Program-made: the position numbers and the translations under genes
DNA from: Tistlia sp040905785
GTDB lineage: Bacteria; Pseudomonadota; Alphaproteobacteria; Kiloniellales; DSM-21159
Assembly: GCF_040905785.1 (NCBI RefSeq)
Contig: NZ_JBBDQW010000038.1
Span: 62,001 to 126,000, forward strand
Reading direction: 5' to 3'
DNA: 64,000 nt
The notes under the pieces: model-generated
The model's database searches: none
The model's input: the letters and a program-made list of their open reading frames with translations, nothing else
What the model was told of the DNA's origin: nothing
Shown: positions 1 through 7,569 of the stretch, piece after piece
Numbering within the stretch: the first letter of the stretch is position 1
Layout of the letters: each line of letters opens with the position of its first letter

Positions 1-387
1 GAGGGCGACTACGGCGCCGACCCCGCCGACGGCCTGCGGATGACGCGCGCGCGCATCACCAACGCCGTGCGCTGCGTACCGCCGCAGAACAAGCCGACGC
101 CCGAGGAAGAGCGCATCTGCCGCCCCTTCCTGGTCGAGGAGATCGCGGCCATGCCGAACCTGCGGGCGATCCTGGCGCTCGGCTCGCTCGCCCACGGCAG
201 CACCCTGGCCGCGCTCGGCCTCCGGAAGTCGCACTGCCGCTTCGGCCACGGCGCCCGCCACGCGCTGCCGGACGGACTGCTGCTCGCCGACAGCTACCAC
301 TGCTCGCGCTACAACACGAACACCCGGCGGCTGACGACGGCGATGTTCGAGAGCGTCTTCGAGGCCCTGCTACCGACGCTCGGCTGA
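1..387 (+). CDS. Uracil-DNA glycosylase (family 4/5-like), C-terminal part
   Basis: The reading frame is open from base 1, so the gene begins before the window; only about 128 residues are present. It would remove uracil from DNA as the first step of base-excision repair. The motif NAVRCVPPQNKPTPEE and the C-terminal SYHCSRYNTNTRRLT match the substrate-binding and leucine-loop regions of thermostable-type (UdgB-like) enzymes, where a SYHPSxxNxxTG motif is usual; here Cys replaces the Pro. The stop lies 2 bp from the convergent smpB stop. Family 5 is favoured over family 4, but the catalytic N-terminus is outside the window. Confidence 0.8.
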   Translation, partial: EGDYGADPADGLRMTRARITNAVRCVPPQNKPTPEEERICRPFLVEEIAAMPNLRAILALGSLAHGSTLAALGLRKSHCRFGHGARHALPDGLLLADSYHCSRYNTNTRRLTTAMFESVFEALLPTLG

Positions 388-389
388 GC

Positions 390-848
390 TCAGCCCTTCT
401 CGCGCATCAGCCGGGCCTTCTGGCGCTGCCAATCCCGCTGCTTGGCCGATTCCCGCTTGTCGGCCTTCTGCTTGCCCTTGGCGAGGCCGAGGTCGAGCTT
501 GGCGATGCCGCGCTCGTTGAAGTAGATCGACAGCGGGATCAGGGTGTAGCCCTCGCGCTTGACCTGGCCGAGCAGGCGGTTGCGCTCGCGCTTGTGGAGC
601 AGCAGCTTGCGCGCCCGCTTGGGGTCGTGGCCGAAGCGGTTGGCCGGGGCGTACTCGGTGATGTGGGCGTTGATCAGCCAGAGCTCGCCGCCCGAGGCGC
701 CGGCGTAGGCCTCGTTGATCGAGGCCTTGCCGCTGCGCAGCGACTTGACCTCGGAGCCCATCAGCATCAAGCCGGCCTCGACGTGCTCCTCGATGAAGTA
801 GTCGTGGGTCGCCTTGCGGTTCTGGGCGACCGTCTTGCGCGGAGGCAT
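390..848 (-). CDS. smpB: SsrA-binding protein SmpB
   Basis: SmpB binds tmRNA and brings it to stalled ribosomes for trans-translation. The 152-residue length is typical. Recognisable blocks are NRKATHDYFIEE near the start, GLMLMGSEVKSLRSGKASINEAYA (quoted in part: EVKSLRSGKASI), NAHITEYAPANRFGHDPKR, and the basic C-terminal tail KGKQKADKRESAKQRDWQRQ, which folds in the ribosomal decoding site. It follows dapA on the same strand, a pairing common in alphaproteobacteria, but here the two are separated by an inverted-repeat element. The ATG has only a weak upstream GAAGAG as ribosome-binding site. Confidence 0.97.
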   Translation of the reverse strand: MPPRKTVAQNRKATHDYFIEEHVEAGLMLMGSEVKSLRSGKASINEAYAGASGGELWLINAHITEYAPANRFGHDPKRARKLLLHKRERNRLLGQVKREGYTLIPLSIYFNERGIAKLDLGLAKGKQKADKRESAKQRDWQRQKARLMREKG

Positions 849-875
849 GGCACTCTTCGTTCCGGCGCCTGGCGC

Positions 876-1148
876 CTAGCCTGGATTTCTCATACTGGAA
901 GGGGTCGTCATCGCTCCTGGTGGGTTCGATCCGCCAGGAGAAGCCCGAAGAGCGTAGCCGAAGCTACGCTCGAGGACTTCGACGCCGCGGGCGAGCCCGC
1001 CAGGAGCGACCCGAAGGGCGTAGGTTATCGCCGCACAGGCCGCGTCGAAGCGCTTGCCCGATGCGCCGCATCGCGCTGCGCGCTTCTCCTTGCCTGTCCA
1101 ACGATAACCCACGTGACGACCCCTTCCAGTATGAGAAATCCAGGCTAG
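876..1148. repeat. 273-bp element bounded by perfect 35-bp inverted repeats
   Basis: Bases 876-910 and 1114-1148 are exact reverse complements over 35 bp, beginning and ending with CTAG. Two further nested pairs lie inside: a 10-bp pair at 911-920 and 1000-1009, and an 8-bp pair GGTTATCG/CGATAACC at about 1023-1030 and 1102-1109. There is also a short hairpin AGCGTAGC/GCTACGCT around 951-969. No plausible ORF fills it. The right CTAG supplies the dapA TAG stop codon. This is the form of a non-autonomous, MITE-like or highly structured intergenic repeat; mobility is inferred, not shown. Confidence 0.75.
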
Positions 1149-2032
1149 TTGACCAAGCCGGCATGGACCATGGCGTCGCGAACCAGGGCTTCGGTCCGCG
1201 GCGCCACCGGGATCAGCGGCAGGCGCAGCTCGTTGGCGCAGCGGCCGAGCTGCGAGAGGGCGTACTTGGTGGCCTGGGGGCTCGGCTCGGCGAAGAGGGC
1301 GAGATGCAGCGGCATCAGCCGGTCGTTGATCCGGTGCACCGTGTCGAGGTCGCCTGCGCGCCAAGCGTCGTGCAGGTCGCCGCACAGCTTGGGGGCGACG
1401 TTGGCGGTCACCGAGATACAGCCATGGCCGCCCTGGGCGAGGTAGGGCACCACGGTGGCATCCTCCCCCGAAAGCTGACAGAAGTCGGCGCCGCAGGCGG
1501 CGCGGGTACGATAGGGCCGCACCAGGTCGACCGTCGCGTCCTTGACCCCGACGATGCGCGGCAGCTCGGCAAGCCGCGCCATCGTCTCGACCGACATGTC
1601 GACGATCGAGCGGCCGGGAATGTTGTAGATCAGGATCGGCAACTCGCTGGCGTCGTGGATCGCCTTGAAGTGCTGGTAGAGCCCCTCCTGGTTCGGCTTG
1701 TTGTAGTAGGGGCAGACGGACAGGGCGGCGTCGGCGCCGGCCTGCTCGGCGTGGCGCGTGAAGTCGATGGCTTCGGCGGTCGAGTTCGAGCCGGTGCCGG
1801 CGATCACCGGGACCCGTCCTTCCGCCGCCTCGACGCACAGCTCGACGACCCGCTTGTGTTCCGCATGGCTCAGGGTCGGCGACTCGCCGGTGGTGCCGAC
1901 CGGGACCAGGCCGTCCGTGCCTTCCTCGATCTGCCACTTGACGAAGTCCTGGAAGGCCTTCTCGTCGACGGCGCCGTCGCGGAACGGGGTGATCAGGGCG
2001 GTAATCGATCCGGTGAACAGGGGGCCGGCCAT
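1145..2032 (-). CDS. dapA: 4-hydroxy-tetrahydrodipicolinate synthase
   Basis: Condenses pyruvate with aspartate semialdehyde, the first committed step of diaminopimelate/lysine synthesis. The 295 residues form one TIM barrel. GTTGE (residues 46-50), the catalytic Tyr136 in LIYNIPGRS and the Schiff-base Lys164 in VGVKDAT are all visible, so the enzyme should be active. The ATG is preceded by GGAGAG. Its last codon abuts the inverted-repeat element, whose terminal CTAG forms the stop. smpB lies downstream on the same strand. The slt gene is divergent, so 2033-2320 must hold both promoters. Confidence 0.97.
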   Translation of the reverse strand: MAGPLFTGSITALITPFRDGAVDEKAFQDFVKWQIEEGTDGLVPVGTTGESPTLSHAEHKRVVELCVEAAEGRVPVIAGTGSNSTAEAIDFTRHAEQAGADAALSVCPYYNKPNQEGLYQHFKAIHDASELPILIYNIPGRSIVDMSVETMARLAELPRIVGVKDATVDLVRPYRTRAACGADFCQLSGEDATVVPYLAQGGHGCISVTANVAPKLCGDLHDAWRAGDLDTVHRINDRLMPLHLALFAEPSPQATKYALSQLGRCANELRLPLIPVAPRTEALVRDAMVHAGLVN

Positions 2033-2130
2033 GGTTCTCTCCGGGCCGCCCCGCGGCGGGCGGCCGACTTCGTGAAGGAATTCGCAGAAGGATTTCCCGC
2101 GGGGGCCGGACCATAGCGCCGGCCGGGGCC

Positions 2131-2152
2131 GGCGGGCAAGCGCTTGCCCGCC
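2131..2152. promoter_or_regulatory. Perfect 22-bp palindrome in the dapA/slt divergent region
   Basis: Bases 2131-2152 read identically on both strands (half-site GGCGGGCAAGC). The palindrome lies about 100 bp upstream of dapA and 170 bp upstream of slt, in the only stretch that can carry both promoters. It may be an operator or a DNA hairpin. It has no run of T, so it is not a standard terminator. The rest of 2033-2320 shows no gene. Confidence 0.4.
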
Positions 2153-2320
2153 GCGGTTCCCGAGGTGCGGTCCGCCACGCGGCAGGACGCTGGAGACTTT
2201 TCGGAAAGCGCCATGGAATCACATTCGACGCCACACGTTAACTGGGGTGTAAGGAAGCCCGATGCTACACTCGCGCCGGGGGGCTTCTCTCGACTGTCGG
2301 CGCGCGGACAGGAGGCCTGA

Positions 2321-4327
2321 TTGCGACCATTGTTCCGTATCCTGATGCTGCTTTGCCTGCTGGCCCCGGCCGGCCTGGCGATGGCGTCGTCCGATGCCCG
2401 CTCGGCCTCGCTCTCGGACCGCGACCGCCAACTCTACCGGGAGGCCTTCCGGAAGGCCGAGCGCGGCGAGTGGGGCGCCGCGCTGGCGCTCTCCGCCCAG
2501 GCCAGCGATGCGCTGCCGGCCAAAGTCCTGCGCTGGGACTGGCTGCGCAGCGACGGGCGTGCCGACTTTGCCGCCATCGCCGCCTTCCTCGACAGGAACC
2601 CCGACTGGCCGGGCCGCGACCACCTGCAGCGCCAAGCCGAGCGCGCCCTGCCGGCGGACCTGCCCGACGTCGCCGTCGTCGCCTGGTTCGCCGGCCTGGA
2701 GCCGCTCACCGGCGAGGGCGGTCTGCGCTACGCCGAGGCCCTGGCCCGCCAGGGCCTGGCGGTCCAGGCGGTCGAGGTCGCCCGGCGGATCTGGCGCGAA
2801 CAGACCCTGGCGAGCCACCTGGAGAGCCGGCTGCTGCAGCGATTCGCCAGTGCCCTGAGCGCGGAGGATCATCAGGCCCGCCTGACCGCCATGCTGCTGA
2901 AGCGCGCCGACGATCCGGCCCGGCGCGCCGGCGCCCTGCTCGGCGCCGGCCACCACGCGCTCGCCGAGGCGACGGTCAAGCTGTACCGGCAGGACGCGGG
3001 CGTCGATCCGGCGATCCAGCGCGTCCCGGCCGAGCTGCGCGACCATCCGAGGCTGGTCTACGAGCGGGCACGCTGGCGCCTGCGCAAGGGCCTGCTGGAA
3101 GGTGCCGCGGAGCTGCTCGACCGGCCCGTCCCGCCCGACGCAGAGGCGGAGAACTGGTGGGCGCTGCGCCGCTGGGCGGCGCGCGACGCCCTCTCCGCCG
3201 GCATGATCAGCACGGCCTACCGGATCGCCGCCCACCACGGCACCAGCGACGGCCTGCCCTTCGCAGAGGGCGAGTTCCTCGCCGGCTGGATCGCGCTGCG
3301 CTTCCTGAAGGAGGACCGCACCGCCCTGGAGCACTTCGAGCGGCTCCACAAGGGCGTGGGCGCGCCGATCAGCCTGGCCAGAGGCGCCTACTGGGCCGGC
3401 GAGGCCGAGCGCGCCGGCGGCAAGGAGGCGCAGGCCCGCTCCTGGTTCCGTCTCGCCGCGATCCACGACACGACCTTCTACGGCCAGCTTGCCGCCCATC
3501 GCCTGGGCAGCGCGCCCAGCCTCGCCGGAGCACCGAGCCAGGAGCCGACCGCGGCGCAGCGTGCGGCCTTCGGGGAGCGCGAGCTGACGCGCGCCGTGCG
3601 CCTTCTGACGGAGATCGGCGCCGAGGGTCCCCTGCCCTGGATGTTCGCGGGCCTGCGCGCCAACGCCGTCAGCGAGGCCGACTGGCGCCTGGTCGCCGAG
3701 CTGGCCCGCTCGACCGGCCACAGCGAGCAGGTCGTGCGCACCGCGAAGCTGGCGCTGCGCGACGGCATCGAGCTGCCCGACCTGCTCTACCCGCCGCCGC
3801 CTCGCGACCTCGGGGCCGACCTGGAGGGGGCCCTGCTGGCCGGCCTGATGCGCCAGGAGAGCGAGTTCAACACCCGGGCGGTCAGCCCGGCGGGCGCCCG
3901 CGGATTGATGCAGCTGATGCCCGGCACCGCGCGCGAGGTCGCCGGCAAGCTCGGTCTGGGCTACAGCCTCGATCTCCTGACCGCCGATCCCGACTACAAC
4001 ATCCGGCTCGGGCGTTCCTACATGTCGCGCATGCTGTCGCGCAGCGGCGGCTACGTTCCGATGGCCGTGGCCAGCTACAACGCCGGCCCCGGCAACGTCG
4101 ACAAGTGGCTGCGCCTCAACGGCGACCCGCGCGACGGCTCGATCGACCCGATCGACTGGATCGAATCGATTCCCTTCAGCGAGACCCGCAACTACGTCCA
4201 GCGGGTCATTGAGGGTGCCGTCGTCTATGCCCGGCGCATGGGCCTTGGCGGCGATCCCATCGCCTACTACCTCAACCGCGCCCAGACCGGGATGCTCGAG
4301 GGCGCCGAGGCGGACACGACCTATTGA
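2321..4327 (+). CDS. slt: Soluble lytic murein transglycosylase (Slt family)
   Basis: Cleaves the MurNAc-GlcNAc bond of peptidoglycan to give 1,6-anhydromuropeptides in the periplasm. The 668-residue protein has a signal peptide (hydrophobic LFRILMLLCLLAPAGLAMA), a long alpha-helical superhelix (about 25-490) and a C-terminal SLT lysozyme-like domain. Catalytic Glu513 lies in MRQESEFNTRAVSPAGARG, followed by LMQLMPGTA and ASYNAGPGNV. The start is TTG: a GGAGG at 2311-2315 sits five bases before it and no ATG lies between it and the signal peptide. The haloacid dehalogenase gene begins 58 bp downstream. Confidence 0.95.
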   Translation: MRPLFRILMLLCLLAPAGLAMASSDARSASLSDRDRQLYREAFRKAERGEWGAALALSAQASDALPAKVLRWDWLRSDGRADFAAIAAFLDRNPDWPGRDHLQRQAERALPADLPDVAVVAWFAGLEPLTGEGGLRYAEALARQGLAVQAVEVARRIWREQTLASHLESRLLQRFASALSAEDHQARLTAMLLKRADDPARRAGALLGAGHHALAEATVKLYRQDAGVDPAIQRVPAELRDHPRLVYERARWRLRKGLLEGAAELLDRPVPPDAEAENWWALRRWAARDALSAGMISTAYRIAAHHGTSDGLPFAEGEFLAGWIALRFLKEDRTALEHFERLHKGVGAPISLARGAYWAGEAERAGGKEAQARSWFRLAAIHDTTFYGQLAAHRLGSAPSLAGAPSQEPTAAQRAAFGERELTRAVRLLTEIGAEGPLPWMFAGLRANAVSEADWRLVAELARSTGHSEQVVRTAKLALRDGIELPDLLYPPPPRDLGADLEGALLAGLMRQESEFNTRAVSPAGARGLMQLMPGTAREVAGKLGLGYSLDLLTADPDYNIRLGRSYMSRMLSRSGGYVPMAVASYNAGPGNVDKWLRLNGDPRDGSIDPIDWIESIPFSETRNYVQRVIEGAVVYARRMGLGGDPIAYYLNRAQTGMLEGAEADTTY

Positions 4328-4385
4328 AGGTCGTCCTCGCGGCGCGGCTTGCCCGCCCCACGGCGCAGGCGGTAGCCTCGCGGCC

Positions 4386-5072
4386 ATGACCGACCCGGCC
4401 TTCAGCGACATCGGCGCTTGCGTCTGCGACGCCTATGGCACGCTCTTCGACGTCCATTCGGCCGCGGGCCGCGAAGCCGCGGCGCTCGGCGACAAGGCCA
4501 AGGCGCTGTCGGCGAGCTGGCGCCAGAAGCAGCTCGAGTACACTTGGCTGCGCAGCCTGATGGGCCGCCACGCCGACTTCTGGCAGGTCACCGGCGAGGC
4601 GCTCGACTACGCGATGGCGCTGCACGGCATCGCCGATCCCGCGCTGCGCGAGCGCCTGCTGCAGCTCTACCGCTCGCTCGAGGCCTATCCCGACGTGCGC
4701 CCGGCCCTGGAGCGGCTGCGCGCCGGCGGAATCCGGACGGCCATCCTGTCGAACGGCGAGCCCTCGATGCTGAGCGACGCCGTCGCGCACGCCGGCATCG
4801 CCGACCTGCTCGACGACGTCCAGTCGGTCGAATCGGTCGGCATCTTCAAGCCCGACCCGCGGGTCTACCGGCTGTCGGTCGAGCGGCTCGGCGTCCCGGC
4901 CGCACGCATCGCCTTCGTCTCGACCAACGCCTGGGACGCCGCGGGCGCCGGCTACTTCGGCTTCCGCGTCGCCTGGATGAACCGCTTCGGCCTGCCCGAC
5001 GAGCGGCTCGGCAACAGCCCGGACGCGGTCATCGAGGGACTGGACGCGCTGCCGGCCCTGCTCGGCCTCTGA
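4386..5072 (+). CDS. Haloacid dehalogenase, type II (HAD superfamily)
   Basis: The 228-residue protein fits L-2-haloacid dehalogenases, which hydrolyse 2-haloalkanoates to 2-hydroxyacids. Visible are the nucleophile Asp15 in CVCDAYGTLFDV, WRQKQLEYTWLRSLM (the type II cap-domain signature), SNGEPSML (HAD motif II), FKPDPRVYRL (motif III lysine) and VSTNAWDAAGAGYFG (motif IV). The ATG at 4386 is chosen because the longer frame from 4209 overlaps slt and adds low-complexity sequence. The alpha/beta hydrolase gene follows after 28 bp, likely in the same transcript. A phosphatase role is possible but the dehalogenase motifs are good. Confidence 0.88.
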   Translation: MTDPAFSDIGACVCDAYGTLFDVHSAAGREAAALGDKAKALSASWRQKQLEYTWLRSLMGRHADFWQVTGEALDYAMALHGIADPALRERLLQLYRSLEAYPDVRPALERLRAGGIRTAILSNGEPSMLSDAVAHAGIADLLDDVQSVESVGIFKPDPRVYRLSVERLGVPAARIAFVSTNAWDAAGAGYFGFRVAWMNRFGLPDERLGNSPDAVIEGLDALPALLGL

Positions 5073-5100
5073 GACGAAGGCCGGGACGGGGACGGGGGCG

Positions 5101-5988
5101 ATGGCCGGAGAGATCGAGCGACGCGTCTCGGCGCAGGACGGCCTGTCGCTGTTCTACCGGGACTGGCCCGGCCCGAACGACGGCCGCGGCCGGCTGCCCC
5201 TGCTCTGCCTGTCGGGCCTGTCGCGCAACTCGCGCGACTACCTGCAGCTCGGCGAGCGCGAAGGCCGGCGGCGCCGGGTCGTCGCCCTCGACTACCGCGG
5301 CCGCGGTCGCTCCGAGCGGCCGGCCGACTGGCGCAGCTACGACCCCCTGGTCTACCTGCGCGACCTGGGCCACCTGCTGGCTGCCGCCGGCCTCGAGCGC
5401 TTCTGCGTCGTCGGCACCTCGCTCGGCGGCTTCCTGGCCATGGGCCTGGCCGTCGCCCACCCGATGTCGCTGGCCGGCGCGGTGCTCAACGACGCCGGGC
5501 CCGGCGTCTCGACCGGCTCGCTCGGCCGTCTGGTCGAGCACCTCGGCGAGGATCGTCCAAAGGCCGACCTCGATACGGCGACAGCCTACCTCCAGGCGCT
5601 GTTCGGCGAGACCATCGGCTTTCGCGAGCAGGCAACCTGGCGGCGCTTCGCCGAGGCCAGCTACCGGCTCGGCGACGACGGCCTGCTGCACGTCGACTGG
5701 GACCCTCGGATCGTCGAGCCGCTGAAGCGCGGGCGCCCCCTGCCCGATCTCTGGACGCTGTGGCGCGGCCTTGCGCGCGTGCCGACCCTGGCGCTGCGCG
5801 GCGCGCGCTCGCCGCTCTTGAGCGCGGAGGCCTTTCGGGCTATGGGCGAGGGGCACACTTGCCTGACCCGGCTCGAGGTCGCCGGGCTCGGCCATGCGCC
5901 GAGCCTGGAGGAGCCGGAAGTCCTTGACGCACTGGAGGTCTTCCTTGCCGAGCTCGATCGCCGCGAAGGGTTCGCCCCGCCCGCCTGA
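5101..5988 (+). CDS. Alpha/beta-fold hydrolase
   Basis: A 295-residue single-domain hydrolase without a signal peptide. The nucleophile elbow GTSLGG (Ser in FCVVGTSLGGFLAMG), an oxyanion region in LLCLSGLSRNSRDY, DYRGRGRSERP after strand beta-4, and a C-terminal His in VAGLGHAPSLEEPE give a complete triad layout. The substrate cannot be read from sequence; esterases, lactonases and haloalkane-type enzymes share this fold. Its neighbour is a haloacid dehalogenase. Its 3' end overlaps the start of the dehydratase gene by 44 bp, so the two are probably translationally coupled. Confidence 0.85.
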   Translation: MAGEIERRVSAQDGLSLFYRDWPGPNDGRGRLPLLCLSGLSRNSRDYLQLGEREGRRRRVVALDYRGRGRSERPADWRSYDPLVYLRDLGHLLAAAGLERFCVVGTSLGGFLAMGLAVAHPMSLAGAVLNDAGPGVSTGSLGRLVEHLGEDRPKADLDTATAYLQALFGETIGFREQATWRRFAEASYRLGDDGLLHVDWDPRIVEPLKRGRPLPDLWTLWRGLARVPTLALRGARSPLLSAEAFRAMGEGHTCLTRLEVAGLGHAPSLEEPEVLDALEVFLAELDRREGFAPPA

Positions 5989-6979
5989 AGGCATTTCCGA
6001 CGAGCTGCCCGGCTTCGCCGACGTCGAGGCCGCTGCCGCCCGCCTCGCGGGCAAGGCGATCGTCACGCCGCTGCTGGAGCATCCCGAGCTCAACGAGCGC
6101 CTCGGCGGCCGCCTGCTGATCAAGCCCGAGACGCTGCAGCGCACCGGCTCCTTCAAGTTCCGCGGCGCCTACAACCGCATCGCCTCGATCCCCGGCGAGC
6201 AGCGCGGCCGCGGCGTCCTGGCCTATTCCTCGGGCAACCACGCCCAGGGCGTGGCGGCGGCGGCGCTGCTGCTCGGCCTGCCGGCGACCATCGTGATGCC
6301 GGCCGACGCCCCGGCCGTCAAGGTCGCCAACACCCGGGCCTACGGCGCCACCGTCGTTTTCTACGACCGCTACGGCGACGACCGCGAGGCGATCGCCGCC
6401 GAGCTGTTGGAGAAGACCGGCGCGACCCTGGTCCGGCCCTACGACGACCCGCTGATCGTCGCAGGCCAGGGCACCTGCGGCCTGGAGCTGGTGCGCCAGG
6501 CGCGCGGACTGGAGGCGACGCTCGACGCCGTCCTGGTCTGCTGCGGCGGCGGTGGCCTGACCGCCGGTACCGCCCTCTCGGTCAAGGCGCTGTCGCCAGA
6601 GACCGAGGTCTACTCGGTCGAGCCCGAAAGCTTCGACGACACCGCCCGCTCGCTGGCCGGCGGGGCGCGGGTCGGCAACCGGCCCGAGGCGCGCTCGATC
6701 TGCGACGCCCTGCTGTCGCCGACGCCGGGCGTGCTGACCTTCGCGCTGAACCGGCGCCTGGTGTCCGGCGGCCTCAGCGTCAGCGACGCCGAGGTCGAGC
6801 GGGCCATGGCCTTCGCCTTCAATCGTCTGAAGCTGGTGGTCGAGCCGGGCGGCGCCGTCGCCCTCGCCGCCGTCCTGAGCGGCAAGATCGCGACCGCGGG
6901 GCGGACCACGGCGATCGTGCTGTCAGGCGGCAATGTCGACCCGGCGACCCTGCAGGGAGCGCTCGACCGCAATCCCTGA
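5945..6979 (+). CDS. Threonine/serine ammonia-lyase (PLP-dependent)
   Basis: A fold-type II PLP enzyme of 344 residues, short like catabolic threonine dehydratase, serine racemase and threo-3-hydroxyaspartate ammonia-lyase; no C-terminal ACT regulatory domain is present. The PLP lysine is in TGSFKFRGAYNR, the substrate loop is SSGNHAQGVA, and the phosphate-binding glycine loop is CCGGGGLTAG. I chose the TTG at 5945 because GGAGG at 5934-5938 lies six bases upstream; the ATG at 5894 would add an unlikely Arg/Ser-rich leader inside the upstream hydrolase. It probably converts Thr or Ser to a 2-oxoacid and ammonia. Confidence 0.87.
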   Translation: MPSSIAAKGSPRPPEGISDELPGFADVEAAAARLAGKAIVTPLLEHPELNERLGGRLLIKPETLQRTGSFKFRGAYNRIASIPGEQRGRGVLAYSSGNHAQGVAAAALLLGLPATIVMPADAPAVKVANTRAYGATVVFYDRYGDDREAIAAELLEKTGATLVRPYDDPLIVAGQGTCGLELVRQARGLEATLDAVLVCCGGGGLTAGTALSVKALSPETEVYSVEPESFDDTARSLAGGARVGNRPEARSICDALLSPTPGVLTFALNRRLVSGGLSVSDAEVERAMAFAFNRLKLVVEPGGAVALAAVLSGKIATAGRTTAIVLSGGNVDPATLQGALDRNP

Positions 6980-7008
6980 GCCTGCCGGTCTTCGCGTCGG
7001 TGCGGTCG

Positions 7009-7569
7009 CTAGTGTGCCGCCGGAGAGGGCGAGGGTGCCGTCAGCGGGTCGTCGGCCTCGGGAGCCGGCTCCACGCCTGCCCCGGGTTCGACGATGCCGT
7101 GGCTGATCGCCGGCGACGGCAGGCTGCGCTTCTGCGGCGCCTCGAGGCGCTTGCAGAAGCCGTGGATCAGGGCGCCGGCCTCGACCGAGAGGCTCTCGTG
7201 CAGGACGTCGCCGTAGACCCGGGCGGTCTTCGTCAGGATCACGGTCTGCGCCGTCACCTCGCCCTCGACCGTGCCGCAGATCCTCAGCGATTCCGCCTCG
7301 ATCGCGCCGTGGACCTCGGCGCCCTCGCCGACGGTCAGGGTCTTGCTCGAGATGTCTCCGTTGACCACGCCGTCGATCTGCACGTCGCCGATCGAGTGCA
7401 GGTTGCCCTCGATGCGCAAGTCGGCGCTGACGATTGAGGGCACACCTGACGGCTGCCGCTTGGCCGGAGCCGAGCTCGCCGAACCGGGAGCCGGGGCCGA
7501 TCCCGACGAAGATTCGGAGCGGCTGTTCCTCACGCCCTGCGCACCCTGCTTCTTACCCTTTAAGAACAT
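7009..7569 (-). CDS. Bactofilin-family polymer-forming cytoskeletal protein
   Basis: A 186-residue protein with a low-complexity Ser/Pro N-terminus (about 1-45), a beta-helical bactofilin domain (about 46-150: IVSADLRIEGNLHSIGDVQ, VNGDISSKTLTVGEGAEVHG and further turns) and a Pro-rich tail. Bactofilins self-assemble without nucleotide and scaffold cell-wall enzymes at curved or stalked membrane sites. Its start overlaps the end of the M23 peptidase gene by 17 bp, so the pair is co-transcribed; such pairing is a known arrangement in alphaproteobacteria and suggests the scaffold positions that hydrolase. Confidence 0.92.
   Translation of the reverse strand: MFLKGKKQGAQGVRNSRSESSSGSAPAPGSASSAPAKRQPSGVPSIVSADLRIEGNLHSIGDVQIDGVVNGDISSKTLTVGEGAEVHGAIEAESLRICGTVEGEVTAQTVILTKTARVYGDVLHESLSVEAGALIHGFCKRLEAPQKRSLPSPAISHGIVEPGAGVEPAPEADDPLTAPSPSPAAH

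Noticed and set aside
876..2234. Long minus-strand frame overlapping dapA
   Set aside because: It is an Arg/Pro/Gly-rich shadow of dapA that also runs through the inverted-repeat element; no ribosome-binding site or family similarity.
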